Source: JBMOLK01 sp049325575 (GTDB lineage Bacteria; Bacillota; Clostridia; Acetivibrionales; Acetivibrionaceae). Taken from it: 48,240 nucleotides of DNA. Below are positions 1-9,146 of this stretch, in pieces. How positions within the stretch are numbered: the first letter of the stretch is position 1; the number at the start of each line of letters is the position of its first letter. The stretch covers positions 1 to 48,240 of the forward strand of contig JBMOLK010000254.1 of assembly GCA_049325575.1 (NCBI GenBank). The letters are read 5' to 3'. The notes below the pieces were generated by a model. It was not told the DNA's origin. It saw nothing but the letters and a program-made list of their open reading frames with translations, and made no database searches. A program made the translations under genes and the position numbers.

Positions 1-70
1 TTATAATATACATATTATTATAGTAGAGTTATATTATTAATAAAAAAATAACCTTCGATATGGGGGAGAT

Positions 71-1009
71 ATGATGTTTTCTGTTACTTTAAGAGAGGTC
101 ATGGAAGAATTTCAACTGGAGCAGGTAACAAATTGTAAAAGACTAGACGATATTCTGGTAACATCTGCTGATGTAAACAGGCCTGGACTTCAGTTGGTAG
201 GTTATCTGGAGTATTTCGGTACAGACAGGATACAGATAATCGGTAAGGTAGAGACAACTTACCTAAGCGGGCTGTCAGGGGAAGAACGTTACTCCCGGTT
301 GGACGAGTTCTTCAGGTGCGGTTTCCCGTGTATGGTAGTGGCAAGAGGATTGGATATTTTCCCGGAGATGATTGATGTAGCTAACAAATATGATATTCCG
401 GTGTTTAGGACCTATGATATCACATCAAGGTTTCTAAGCGGCTTAATAAGGTATATGAATGTTCAACTGGCTCCAAGAATTACAAAGCATGGAGTTTTTG
501 TTGAAGTTTACGGCGAAGGGATACTGATATTGGGGGAAAGCGGTGTAGGTAAGAGTGAGACCGCTCTAGAGCTTGTAAAAAGAGGACACAGGCTTGTGGC
601 TGATGACGTAGTAGAGATCAGAAAGGTGTCGGACAAAACGCTTGTAGGAACCGCTCCTGATATAATAAGGCACTTTATTGAGATAAGAGGGATAGGCATT
701 CTTGATGTCAAAAATTTATATGGAGTTGGGTCTGTAAAAGTTACGGAGAATATAAATCTTGTTATACAGCTTGAGTTTTGGGATGAGAAGAAAAACTACG
801 ACCGGCTTGGTTTAGTGGATGAGTATACCGATATACTCGGAATAAATGTGCCATGTCTTATAATCCCCGTAAGACCGGGTCGAAACCTTGCCATTATTGC
901 TGAAGTAGCTGCAATGAATAACAGACAGAAGAAGATGGGTTATAACGCTGCCAGGGTTCTAAATGAAAGGGTACTCGGTGAAATAAACAAGGCATCATTA
1001 CAGGAATAA
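71..1009 (+). CDS. hprK: HPr kinase/phosphorylase HprK
   Basis: Bifunctional sensor enzyme that phosphorylates HPr on Ser46 and reverses this, setting carbon catabolite control in Firmicutes; cytoplasmic. At 312 residues it has the usual family length. The N-terminal half matches the HprK N-domain, the Walker A loop GESGVGKS lies at about residues 155-162, and the family signature IEIRGIGILDVKNLYGVGSV follows in the C-terminal half. Two ATGs stand in tandem at 71 and 74 after a GGGGGAG ribosome binding site; either may be used. The PHP phosphatase gene starts 14 bases downstream, so the two are probably cotranscribed. Its likely substrate HPr is encoded at 8301. No upstream promoter could be judged because the window begins here. 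Confidence 0.97.
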   Translation: MMFSVTLREVMEEFQLEQVTNCKRLDDILVTSADVNRPGLQLVGYLEYFGTDRIQIIGKVETTYLSGLSGEERYSRLDEFFRCGFPCMVVARGLDIFPEMIDVANKYDIPVFRTYDITSRFLSGLIRYMNVQLAPRITKHGVFVEVYGEGILILGESGVGKSETALELVKRGHRLVADDVVEIRKVSDKTLVGTAPDIIRHFIEIRGIGILDVKNLYGVGSVKVTENINLVIQLEFWDEKKNYDRLGLVDEYTDILGINVPCLIIPVRPGRNLAIIAEVAAMNNRQKKMGYNAARVLNERVLGEINKASLQE

Positions 1010-1023
1010 TTGGAGGAAGAGAT

Positions 1024-1749
1024 TTGAAGTTTGTAGTTGATACGCATACACATACTATCTCCAGTGGACACGCTTACAGTACAGTTCAGGAGATGGCCAG
1101 GGAGGCGTCTGTAAACGGTATAGAGATGTTTGCTGTTACAGACCATGGCCCTGCAATGAAGGGAGCACCTTTTTTATATCATTTCGGTAACCTTAGGGCA
1201 ATCCCGGATAGTTTATATGGGGTTAGGGTGATAAAAGGTGTAGAGGCTAATATAGTGGATTATTCGGGCAAACTGGATATGCCGGATGAATATTTGATGA
1301 GACTTGAGTTTGCTATGGCAAGCTTTCATGATATATGTATAGTACCTTCATCTAAGGAGGAACATACGAGAGCTTTAATAAATGTACTTAAGAATCCTTT
1401 GATTGACGCTGTTGCTCACCCTGGTAACCCTCAATTTGACGTGGATGTTGAGGAGGTTGTAAGAGCAGCGAAAGAGTATGGAAAATTTATTGAAATAAAC
1501 AATCATTCATTTATAGTAAGGTCAGGAAGCGAAAGGAACTGCAAGATTTTTGCGATGGAGTGCAAGAGGCTTGGAGTTAAAATAATTTGCGGAAGTGATG
1601 CGCATATCAGTTTTGATGTAGGAAAATTTGACCAGGTTTATGAGCTCCTTAAGGATGTTGGTATGCCAAAAGAGCTTATTATGAATACATCAACAGTCAA
1701 GTTTGATGAATATTTCAGGTTAAAGAAGGAACGTCTTAAGACGAAATAG
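1024..1749 (+). CDS. PHP-domain phosphatase, YcdX family
   Basis: Predicted metal-dependent phosphoesterase of the PHP superfamily, cytoplasmic. The N-terminus DTHTHT (metal-binding His pair), the TDHGP motif near residue 40, the AHPGNP motif and the C-terminal GSDAH motif are all present. They align well, from memory, with E. coli YcdX, a trinuclear-zinc PHP protein. The length of 241 residues fits YcdX rather than the longer polymerase-type PHP proteins. The start is a TTG at 1024 preceded by GGAGGAAG; no better in-frame ATG gives the DTHTHT motif at the N-terminus. The substrate in vivo is unknown. It follows hprK closely and is followed by a 241-base gap before murB. Confidence 0.88.
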   Translation: MKFVVDTHTHTISSGHAYSTVQEMAREASVNGIEMFAVTDHGPAMKGAPFLYHFGNLRAIPDSLYGVRVIKGVEANIVDYSGKLDMPDEYLMRLEFAMASFHDICIVPSSKEEHTRALINVLKNPLIDAVAHPGNPQFDVDVEEVVRAAKEYGKFIEINNHSFIVRSGSERNCKIFAMECKRLGVKIICGSDAHISFDVGKFDQVYELLKDVGMPKELIMNTSTVKFDEYFRLKKERLKTK

Positions 1750-1990
1750 AGTAGTATATAATAATTAAGCTTTTCATATATTACTATGATTCTTTGGCCT
1801 TTTTATTTGCATACTACTTCCATAATATGTAGATTGCCAATAAAAAAGTGTATAGTACAATAGGCAGTAGGGCTATATCTTCTATAAGTATGTTTTAAGT
1901 AAGCATATTTAAATTCTATATGCGCTGCAAGTTAAGTAAAATAGTATAGAGAAGGTTAATTGTGAATAGTGAGATAAGGGGCTGGGATTA

Positions 1991-2905
1991 TTGGAAAAAG
2001 AGCTTTTGTTACAGCTTATGCAAAATATAGTAAATGAAGAAAATATAAAAATAGATGAGCCTATGAAGAATCATACTTCGTTTAAAGTTGGAGGACCTGC
2101 TGATCTTTTGGTTACTCCTACATCTGTTCTTCAGCTAAGTGAAATTTTAAAGCTTTGTAATAAAGAAAATATTCCGATATTTGTAATGGGGAACGGAACT
2201 AATCTTGTAGTTTCCGATAAAGGTATAAGGGGTGTGGTTGTAAAAATATTTGACAATCTTAATGATTATTGTATAAAAGATGATACTATAGAGGCTTATG
2301 GTGGTATCCTTCTTTCAAAGGTATCTAATATAGCACTTGAAAATGAGCTTACGGGCCTTGAGTTTGCTTCAGGTATCCCGGGAACTTTAGGTGGGGCCGT
2401 TGCCATGAATGCGGGAGCCTATGGCGGTGAGATGAAGGATGTGGTAGTTGAGACAGAGTATGTGAATAGAAGTGGTGAAATTAAGGTGGTCTGTGGTGAG
2501 GAGCACCAATTTGGCTATAGAACCAGTTTTATTCAGAAACAATCCGGTATTGTTATAAAATCTGTACTCAAATTGAAGAGAGGCTGTAGGGAGCAAATAA
2601 AGGATCTGATGGAGGATCTGACCGGAAGGCGTCAGGATAAGCAGCCTTTGGAAATGCCCAGTGCCGGTAGTGTTTTTAAGAGGCCGGAAGGATACTTTGC
2701 AGGTAAACTCATTGAAGACTGTGGTCTTAGAGGATACAGGATAGGTGGAGCTGAAGTGTCTAACAAGCACTGCGGATTTATAGTTAATAGAGGTGACTCT
2801 ACATCCGAAGATATAATCAACTTGATAAAGCACATACAAAAGACGGTAAACGATAAGTTTGGGGTAGAGCTGCAAACAGAGGTAAGGATTGTCGGGGAAG
2901 AGTAG
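1991..2905 (+). CDS. murB: UDP-N-acetylenolpyruvoylglucosamine reductase MurB
   Basis: FAD- and NADPH-dependent reductase making UDP-N-acetylmuramate, the second committed step of peptidoglycan precursor synthesis in the cytoplasm. The FAD-binding PCMH part includes VGGPAD and GNGTNLVVSDKGIRG; GIPGTLGGAVAMNAGAYGGE is the second flavin contact. The C-terminal domain carries SAGSVFKRP with the proton-donor Ser, and a Glu near the end in TEVRI. The 304-residue length and the absence of the type I insertion point to the type II (Gram-positive) form. The start is a TTG at 1991 after AAGGGG. It begins the murB-rapZ-yvcK run, standard in Clostridia. Confidence 0.97.
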   Translation: MEKELLLQLMQNIVNEENIKIDEPMKNHTSFKVGGPADLLVTPTSVLQLSEILKLCNKENIPIFVMGNGTNLVVSDKGIRGVVVKIFDNLNDYCIKDDTIEAYGGILLSKVSNIALENELTGLEFASGIPGTLGGAVAMNAGAYGGEMKDVVVETEYVNRSGEIKVVCGEEHQFGYRTSFIQKQSGIVIKSVLKLKRGCREQIKDLMEDLTGRRQDKQPLEMPSAGSVFKRPEGYFAGKLIEDCGLRGYRIGGAEVSNKHCGFIVNRGDSTSEDIINLIKHIQKTVNDKFGVELQTEVRIVGEE

Positions 2906-2953
2906 GTGGATTTTCATTAGCTGATGTTTTTTTCTATATTTTGGGAGGTACAA

Positions 2954-3829
2954 ATGAGACTATTGATAATTACAGGTGTTTCGGGTGCGGGAAAGAGTCT
3001 GGTTATAAAGTATTTGGAGGACCTGGGTTTTTTTTGTGTTGATAATCTTCCGCCTTTGCTTATACGTAAATTTGCAGAAATCTGTATGCAAAGCAGGGGA
3101 AAAATAGATAAAATTGCTCTGGTTATTGACATACGAGGTGGAGAGCTATTCAATGACTTGTTTCCTGAGCTTAATGCTTTAAAAGATGCAGGAATTTCAC
3201 CTGAAATACTGTTTTTGGAAGCTTCGGACAAGGTGCTTATCAAAAGGTTTAAGGAAAGCAGGCGTGTTCATCCCCTGGCTCCTGAAGGAAGACTTATATT
3301 GGGTATAACAAAGGAGCGGGAAATATTAAAAGAGATTAAAAAGAATGCGACTCAAGTTATTGATACTTCAAATCTGACACCCAGGCAGCTTAAGGAAGAG
3401 ATTTCGAATATTTTTGTTGAAGGTAAGAAGTTTGAAGGAATGATAATAAATATTATTTCTTTTGGCTTCAAATATGGAATACCTATTGATTGTGATCTGG
3501 TTTTTGACGTTAGGTTTATTCCAAACCCATACTATATAGATAGTATGAGAAAGCAAACAGGTAAAAATGAAGCAGTCAGAGATTATGTATTGAGTTTTAA
3601 GGAAACAGAAGACTTCTTAAAAAAACTTAACGATATGTTGGAATTCTTGATTCCTAACTATATTAAAGAAGGTAAGTCACAGCTGGTAGTGGGTATAGGG
3701 TGTACAGGCGGAAGGCACAGGTCTGTGGCTATTTCAGGGGCATTGTTCTCATATCTTTCTGAAAAGGGACATAGAGTTGTGATAGACCATAGGGATATAG
3801 ACAAGGACGGTAGAGGTGCCAAAAAATGA
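2954..3829 (+). CDS. rapZ: RNase adapter/nucleotide-binding protein RapZ (YvcJ)
   Basis: P-loop protein of the RapZ/YvcJ family. In E. coli it senses glucosamine-6-phosphate and directs RNase E to the GlmZ sRNA; in B. subtilis YvcJ hydrolyses GTP. The N-terminal Walker A motif GVSGAGKS starts at about residue 8. The C-terminal domain has the signature GIGCTGGRHRS, followed by a DHRD motif. I chose the ATG at 2954 because GGGAGGT sits five bases upstream; an earlier in-frame ATG at 2924 lacks a site and adds a non-family extension. The stop overlaps the yvcK start as ATGA, implying translational coupling. Confidence 0.95.
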   Translation: MRLLIITGVSGAGKSLVIKYLEDLGFFCVDNLPPLLIRKFAEICMQSRGKIDKIALVIDIRGGELFNDLFPELNALKDAGISPEILFLEASDKVLIKRFKESRRVHPLAPEGRLILGITKEREILKEIKKNATQVIDTSNLTPRQLKEEISNIFVEGKKFEGMIINIISFGFKYGIPIDCDLVFDVRFIPNPYYIDSMRKQTGKNEAVRDYVLSFKETEDFLKKLNDMLEFLIPNYIKEGKSQLVVGIGCTGGRHRSVAISGALFSYLSEKGHRVVIDHRDIDKDGRGAKK

Positions 3830-5148
3830 AAATCATTTATTGGTTGAGATTGGGTATTTACCGGTGTAAATGGTTTTTGCTGTCAATATTAGGTATTGTG
3901 TCTATTAGTCTGGGAATGCTTTTTGTATATAAGCACAGTAGTATTTGGGATGCTTTATATTCAGCTGTCCTTATAATACCAGGATGTATTCTGATTTACA
4001 TTTCGATACAGTTTATAACCAGTGATTTATTTTATGAATTTCTCAAAAGAAGTTCAAAATATCACTTGGGAAAAGACAGATCCAGTAATTTTCTTCATGA
4101 AAAAAAGATTTCGGTTAAAGGACCAAGAATAGTTGCAATAGGTGGAGGGACCGGACTCTCAACTATGCTAAGAGGACTTAAGTCATACAGCTCAAATATT
4201 ACTGCAGTTGTGACAGTTGCTGACGACGGCGGAGGTTCAGGAATTCTGCGGCAGGATTTGGGAATGCTGCCTCCTGGAGACATAAGGAACTGTATACTGG
4301 CCCTGGCTGATACCGAACCTATTATGGAAAAGCTGCTTCAGTATAGATTTCAGGATGGTATGCTAAAGGGACAAAATTTTGGGAATCTATTTTTAGCTGC
4401 AATGGATGGCATTTCTTCAAGCTTTGAGGAAGCAGTGCGAAGGATGAGCGATGTACTTGCAGTTACAGGTAAGGTTCTTCCTGTAACTCTTCAGGATGTA
4501 AAACTTGGTGCAGAACTTGAGGATGGATATATAATCCATGGAGAATCGAATATTGGTAAGCATAATGACTTTCACCGGGGTTTGATAAAAAGAGTATTTT
4601 TAGAGCCCAAGACCATAAAACCACTAAAAGAAGCTATAGATGCAATTCTTGAGGCAGATGCAATCGTGCTGGGACCGGGAAGTCTTTATACAAGTATAAT
4701 ACCAAATCTTCTGGTGGATGGAATATGCGATGCCATAAAACGTTCAAATGCAGTAAAGATATATGTATGCAATGTTATGACGCAACCGGGGGAGACTGGT
4801 GGCTATACTGTTTCAGATCATATTAAGGCCATTGAAGGACACTCATACAAGGGTATCATTGGACACTGTATAGCAAATACAGCCGATATACCATGTGATT
4901 TAAGAAAGAAATACATGGAAGATGGTGCATCGACAGTAAGGATAGATCTGGATGAAATAAACAACATGGGTATAAAAATTATTGGTGGAGACTACGTCTG
5001 CATAAATAATAACTATATTAGACATGATACAAAAAGATTGGCACAGACTATAATTGATCTTGTTGTAGAAAGAGTATTTACAAAGGATAAAAAAAGGACA
5101 ATCGGTTACTGTTATGTTAAGGATAAGCTAAAAAAACTGGTTGGGTAA
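3826..5148 (+). CDS. yvcK: YvcK/CofD-like gluconeogenesis factor with N-terminal membrane segments
   Basis: Member of the YvcK (GlmR) family, which in B. subtilis binds UDP-GlcNAc and stimulates GlmS, needed for growth on gluconeogenic carbon and for cell shape. The CofD-like core starts near residue 100 with RIVAIGGGTGLSTMLRGL, then VADDGGGSGILR and PPGDIRN. Before it lie about 95 extra residues with two hydrophobic stretches (about residues 15-35 and 40-65), so this form is likely membrane-anchored, unlike the short B. subtilis protein. It overlaps rapZ by four bases. UDP-GlcNAc links it to the neighbouring murB and rapZ. Confidence 0.94.
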   Translation: MKIIYWLRLGIYRCKWFLLSILGIVSISLGMLFVYKHSSIWDALYSAVLIIPGCILIYISIQFITSDLFYEFLKRSSKYHLGKDRSSNFLHEKKISVKGPRIVAIGGGTGLSTMLRGLKSYSSNITAVVTVADDGGGSGILRQDLGMLPPGDIRNCILALADTEPIMEKLLQYRFQDGMLKGQNFGNLFLAAMDGISSSFEEAVRRMSDVLAVTGKVLPVTLQDVKLGAELEDGYIIHGESNIGKHNDFHRGLIKRVFLEPKTIKPLKEAIDAILEADAIVLGPGSLYTSIIPNLLVDGICDAIKRSNAVKIYVCNVMTQPGETGGYTVSDHIKAIEGHSYKGIIGHCIANTADIPCDLRKKYMEDGASTVRIDLDEINNMGIKIIGGDYVCINNNYIRHDTKRLAQTIIDLVVERVFTKDKKRTIGYCYVKDKLKKLVG

Positions 5149-5177
5149 ATACCAAACAAAAACGGAGGTTTGAGACC

Positions 5178-7142
5178 ATGGATTTTGGAAAGTCGAGTTG
5201 GAGAACTTTTGAGCAGGGAATACAGAAGGAATGGCTTTTGACTAACGGAATAGGTGGTTTTGCTTCATCTACCATAATCGGAGCCAATACCAGAAGATAT
5301 CATGGACTGTTGGTAGCTTCATTGAAGCCGCCTGTAAGTCGGCACTTGATATTGTCAAAGATTGATGAGAGTATTATAATTGATGGACAAACTTTCAATT
5401 TGTTTTCCTATGAGGTACCGGGTTTTGTGATGGAGGGGTATCATCACCTGGAGAGATTCAAGCAGGACCCGCTTCCCCACTATATATACAGGGTGAAGGA
5501 TATCTATATCGAAAAAAAGATAAGCATGGTTTATGGAGAAAATACTGTAGCTGTCGTTTACCACGTCAAGAATGGAACAAGCAGTATAAATTTAAGATTG
5601 ACACCCCTTGTTAATTTTAGAGATTATCACTTTAATTCAAACAGAGCTTATATGAATTTTACCAAGGAACAAAGAAAGGACACTTTAACTGTAAGGCCTT
5701 CTTATTATGATATTGATATTAATGTATATTGCAGTGAAGGAAAGTTTGAGGATTTGGATGATAGTTGGTTCTATAATATGGATTATGCTGTTGAAAGGGA
5801 AAGAGGTTTGTCTTCAGTAGAAGATCACTATATTCCAGGATATTTTGATGTTTATATAAAGCCTATGGAAGAAAAATATATTACAGTAATTGCAACAACA
5901 GAGAAGAGTATCAAACATAAAAGCGGATTGGAGATAATCAATAAAGAAGAAAAAAGACTTAAGAAGTTAATTGAAAAGGCCGGATATAAGGATGAACTGG
6001 CAAGGAAGCTTGTACAGGCAGCAGACAGTTTTATAGTGCACAGAGAATCAACAGATGCCAAGACTATAATTGCCGGTTATCCATGGTTTACCGACTGGGG
6101 AAGGGACACCATGATAGCTTTCACTGGATTGACTTTGGCTACAAGGCGGTTTGAAGATGCCAAAGAGATTCTATATACTTTTTCGAAGTATGTTAAAGAC
6201 GGACTTATTCCAAACATGTTCCCGGATGCGGGACATGAGCCGCCGTATAATAGTGTGGATGCACCTTTGTGGTATTTTGAAGCTGTTAATAAGTATGTGA
6301 ATTATACAGGTGACTATGAGTTTATCAAAAACAATATTTATGACGGTTTAAAGGAGATAATTAAATCATACAGAGAAGGTACCAGATTTAAAATAGCTAT
6401 GGATAAGGACTATCTGATTTCTGCCGGTGACGAGCATACCCAGCTCACCTGGATGGATGCAAAAGTTGGAGATTGGGTGGTTACGCCAAGGCATGGAAAG
6501 GCAGTAGAAATAAACGCACTGTGGTACAATTCCCTAAAGGTTATGTCCATGCTCTCAAAGCATTTCAAAGAAGATAGCAAAGCTTATGAAGATTTGGCGG
6601 AAAAAGTGAGAAGGTCATTTACTAAAAGTTTTTGGAATGATGAGAAGCAATGTCTTTTTGACTGTATAACGGATAGTTATAAAGATGACAAGGTACGGCC
6701 AAATCAAATAATGGCTGCAAGCCTTTCTTACCCCGTAATAGAAGAGGAAAAGGCAAGAAAGGTTGTTTACAAGGTCTTTAAAGAGCTTTATACTGCTTAT
6801 GGTTTAAGGAGTTTGTCTCCAGAATCCGACGAGTATAGGGGAATATACATTGGTGACCAGTACAGAAGGGATGGGGCGTATCACCAGGGAACGGTCTGGA
6901 CCTGGCCTCTTGGCCAGTTCATAACTGCCTATATGAAAATAAACAATTATTCGGATAAAGCCAGGGGCATTGCTATGAAATTTATAGAGCCATTTGAAGA
7001 TCATCTTAATGATGCATGTATTGGATCCATATCCGAGATATTTGACGGCAATGAACCGTTAATACCTAGAGGATGTTTTGCGCAAGCCTGGAGCGTAGCA
7101 GAGATTCTAAGGGCCTATATCGAGGATGTGTTAAGTAAATAG
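5178..7142 (+). CDS. Glycogen debranching enzyme (amylo-alpha-1,6-glucosidase type)
   Basis: Predicted alpha-1,6-glucosidase that removes branch stubs from glycogen, cytoplasmic. The N-terminal domain (roughly residues 1-260) begins with EWLLTNGIGGFASST and NTRRYHGLLVA, typical of bacterial/archaeal GDE_N. The C-terminal (alpha/alpha)6 barrel contains WFTDWGRDTMIAFTGL, an HGKAVEINALWYN motif, and GAYHQGTVWTWPLGQFI with the acidic residues expected for GH133-like enzymes. The length of 654 residues is normal. The ATG at 5178 follows CGGAGG. It sits between yvcK and whiA, interrupting a neighbourhood that is usually contiguous, which suggests co-regulation of glycogen use with carbon control. 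The CAZy family is recalled, not tested. Confidence 0.9.
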   Translation: MDFGKSSWRTFEQGIQKEWLLTNGIGGFASSTIIGANTRRYHGLLVASLKPPVSRHLILSKIDESIIIDGQTFNLFSYEVPGFVMEGYHHLERFKQDPLPHYIYRVKDIYIEKKISMVYGENTVAVVYHVKNGTSSINLRLTPLVNFRDYHFNSNRAYMNFTKEQRKDTLTVRPSYYDIDINVYCSEGKFEDLDDSWFYNMDYAVERERGLSSVEDHYIPGYFDVYIKPMEEKYITVIATTEKSIKHKSGLEIINKEEKRLKKLIEKAGYKDELARKLVQAADSFIVHRESTDAKTIIAGYPWFTDWGRDTMIAFTGLTLATRRFEDAKEILYTFSKYVKDGLIPNMFPDAGHEPPYNSVDAPLWYFEAVNKYVNYTGDYEFIKNNIYDGLKEIIKSYREGTRFKIAMDKDYLISAGDEHTQLTWMDAKVGDWVVTPRHGKAVEINALWYNSLKVMSMLSKHFKEDSKAYEDLAEKVRRSFTKSFWNDEKQCLFDCITDSYKDDKVRPNQIMAASLSYPVIEEEKARKVVYKVFKELYTAYGLRSLSPESDEYRGIYIGDQYRRDGAYHQGTVWTWPLGQFITAYMKINNYSDKARGIAMKFIEPFEDHLNDACIGSISEIFDGNEPLIPRGCFAQAWSVAEILRAYIEDVLSK

Positions 7143-7335
7143 CTATCCTTTGGTTAGCCTTTAGACATAAATTCTGGGAAACAAAGGGCTATATATGAAA
7201 AATGCGCCAATTATAATAATATGTACTAGTAATTTTTTTTAAAATGATATATAATTTTTGTGCGATTTTATTTGAGTTGTGTATGTTATAAAAAAGTACT
7301 ATATGGTATTTAATTTATTACATGAGGTGTCTGAT

Positions 7336-8298
7336 TTGTCGTTTTCATCGATAGTGAAGAACGAGTTGTGTAGAATTGATGTAAATGATAATTCCTGTAT
7401 ATTGTCTGAGTTTGCTGCTGTAGTAAGAATAAGCGGATTGGTCAAGTTTGCAAATGTCAGTGAAGTCAATCTAAGAATAACAACCGAGAATGCCGCGTTT
7501 GCTCGAAGAGTATTTTCGCTGATAAAGGAGTTGTACGGCGTTAATGCAGAAATGAGCATAAGGCGGAGTCAGAAGCTGAAGAAGCACGTTGTGTATATAT
7601 TGGTACTGACTTCATCAAAAGGTGTGAAGAATATACTTGACAGTATTGAGATTCAATGTAGTAACAATGGAGTTGTTCAATTAACCAATTATTTGCCCTA
7701 CACACCGGTACTTAAAAAGAAATGCTGCAAGAAGGCATACTTAAGGGGTGCTTTTCTGGCAACCGGTTCAATCAGTGATCCCGAAAAAACTTACCACCTG
7801 GAGATAATTTGTCATAGTTTAATTTTAGCAGAAGAACTGAATGAGTTGGTTAACAGCTTTAATTTGAATGCTAAGGTTATTAGACGTAAGGGAAACTATG
7901 TCGTATATCTTAAGGAAGGTGAGAATATAGTAGATTTTCTTAATATAATAGGTGCACACTCAGCCTTGTTGGAGCTTGAAAATGTAAGAATACTCAAAGA
8001 GATGAGAAACAATGTAAATAGAATAGTGAATTGTGAAACTGCTAATCTGCAAAAAACAGTGGATGCTTCAGTAAGACAGGTAGAGAACATTAAATATATA
8101 AGGGATAATCTAGGTTTTGATAAGCTGCCTGAGAATCTTGTGGATATTGCAGAGTTAAGATTAAGATATAGTGATGCCAGTCTTAAGGAACTTGGGGAAA
8201 TGTTGACTCCATCCCTTGGCAAATCTGGGGTTAACCATAGGCTTAGAAAGCTTGACGAAATTGCGGAGAGTATAAGAAAGATGAAAGGAGAGTTATGA
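7336..8298 (+). CDS. whiA: Sporulation/cell-division regulator WhiA
   Basis: DNA-binding protein of the WhiA family: an N-terminal pair of degenerate LAGLIDADG homing-endonuclease-like domains followed by a helix-turn-helix. The N-terminus SFSSIVKNELCRI is the family signature, the central block ends near GAHSALLELENVRI, and the C-terminal helix-turn-helix is in SLKELGEMLTPSLGKSGVNHRLRK. I place the start at TTG 7336, six bases after GAGGTG, because this makes the protein begin with the conserved (M)SFSS; upstream in-frame starts add residues outside the family. In B. subtilis WhiA affects cell division and chromosome segregation. Its stop lies within the HPr ribosome-binding region, so the two are coupled. 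Confidence 0.95.
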   Translation: MSFSSIVKNELCRIDVNDNSCILSEFAAVVRISGLVKFANVSEVNLRITTENAAFARRVFSLIKELYGVNAEMSIRRSQKLKKHVVYILVLTSSKGVKNILDSIEIQCSNNGVVQLTNYLPYTPVLKKKCCKKAYLRGAFLATGSISDPEKTYHLEIICHSLILAEELNELVNSFNLNAKVIRRKGNYVVYLKEGENIVDFLNIIGAHSALLELENVRILKEMRNNVNRIVNCETANLQKTVDASVRQVENIKYIRDNLGFDKLPENLVDIAELRLRYSDASLKELGEMLTPSLGKSGVNHRLRKLDEIAESIRKMKGEL

Positions 8299-8300
8299 GA

Positions 8301-8564
8301 ATGGTTGAAGAAACTATTATAATAACTAATCCAACCGGGCTTCATGCGAGGCCAGCAGCTTTGTTTGTTCAAACTGCCGGTAAGTTTACCTCGAATATTT
8401 GGATTAAAAAGGGCGGAAAAAAGGTTAATGCCAAAAGCATAATGGGGCTTATGTCTTTGGCTGTTTCTAGAGGTACGGAGATAACAATTGGAGCAGAAGG
8501 TGAGGATCAGGAACAGGCTATTAAAGAACTTATTGATTTGGTAACATCAGGTTTCGGGGAATAG
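8301..8564 (+). CDS. ptsH: Phosphocarrier protein HPr
   Basis: Small phosphocarrier of the sugar phosphotransferase system. From ATG 8301 the histidine of TGLHARPAA is exactly residue 15 and the serine of NAKSIMGL is exactly residue 46, the canonical phosphorylation sites for enzyme I and HprK. This numbering and the AAGGAGAG site eight bases upstream favour 8301 over the ATG at 8295, which overlaps the whiA stop. With His15 present it is a true HPr rather than a Crh (which has Gln15), although it occupies the crh position next to whiA. It is 87 residues long and is followed by a strong terminator. Confidence 0.95.
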   Translation: MVEETIIITNPTGLHARPAALFVQTAGKFTSNIWIKKGGKKVNAKSIMGLMSLAVSRGTEITIGAEGEDQEQAIKELIDLVTSGFGE

Positions 8565-8635
8565 GTATTATGGCAATGAGAACCATTTAATATTGATTGG
8601 CTGAAAATTAGTTTATATTAAGCGGTTTTATTAAA

Positions 8636-8704
8636 GATATCGATAAAATATGACAGGGCTTAGGGCCAATGCTGGATTCTGTCAGGTTTTATCGATATTT
8701 TTCT
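8636..8704 (+). terminator. Rho-independent terminator after HPr
   Basis: A long inverted repeat, ATATCGATAAAA paired with TTTTATCGATAT plus an inner TGACAG/CTGTCA stem, ends in a short T tract. It separates the yvcK-whiA-HPr transcript from the SigH promoter of the spoIIA operon. Confidence 0.8.
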
Positions 8705-8735
8705 ATGTATACTACAAAACCTTACAATATTCTAT

Positions 8736-8764
8736 GAAGGAGAAATAAGGGAAATAGAGAATTA
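8736..8764 (+). promoter_or_regulatory. SigH promoter of the spoIIA operon
   Basis: The -35 element GAAGGAGAA and the -10 element AGAGAATTA are separated by 11 bases. This matches the SigH consensus RnAGGAwWW-N11/12-RnnGAATww with one mismatch. It lies about 35 bases upstream of spoIIAA and directly after the HPr terminator, where a SigH promoter is expected from B. subtilis biology. Confidence 0.8.
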
Positions 8765-8798
8765 AGTTTAGGACAACTACTGGTAGAGGAGGATAAAA

Positions 8799-9134
8799 GT
8801 GAAAATTAAAATTGGTTATAAGGGTACCACTTTGATTGCAACGGTAATAGGTGAATTGGATCACCATTCTGCTGAGTATATCAGACAAAAACTGGATTCT
8901 GAAATTATTAAATCAACTACTAAAAATGTAATTTTTGACTTTTCAGAAGTTACTTTTATGGATAGTTCAGGTATTGGTGTTATCATAGGAAGATATAAGA
9001 ACGTACAGAAGTTAAACGGGAAGATGGCTATAACAAACATTAGCCAGCAGGTTAAGAGGATTTTTGATATGTCAGGCTTGCTTAAAATCATACCGGCTTA
9101 TGATAATATAGACAATGCAATTAATAAAATGTAA
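8799..9134 (+). CDS. spoIIAA: Anti-anti-sigma factor SpoIIAA
   Basis: STAS-domain protein that, when dephosphorylated, binds the anti-sigma factor SpoIIAB and frees SigF in the forespore. The motif FMDSSGIGVIIGRYK contains a Ser pair at residues 56-57; the second corresponds to the phosphorylated Ser58 of B. subtilis. At 111 residues it has normal length. The start is a GTG at 8799 after GAGGAGG. It is the first gene of the spoIIA operon, 12 bases before spoIIAB. The SpoIIE phosphatase expected to activate it is not in the window. Confidence 0.96.
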   Translation: MKIKIGYKGTTLIATVIGELDHHSAEYIRQKLDSEIIKSTTKNVIFDFSEVTFMDSSGIGVIIGRYKNVQKLNGKMAITNISQQVKRIFDMSGLLKIIPAYDNIDNAINKM

Positions 9135-9146
9135 AGGGGAATAGAA

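Noticed and set aside
2387..2953. 188-codon minus-strand frame over murB
   Set aside because: It lies opposite an intact, recognisable murB and its translation shows no family features; a shadow frame.
8301..8564. Crh rather than HPr, from its position after whiA
   Set aside because: His15 is present in TGLHARPAA; Crh has Gln at this position.
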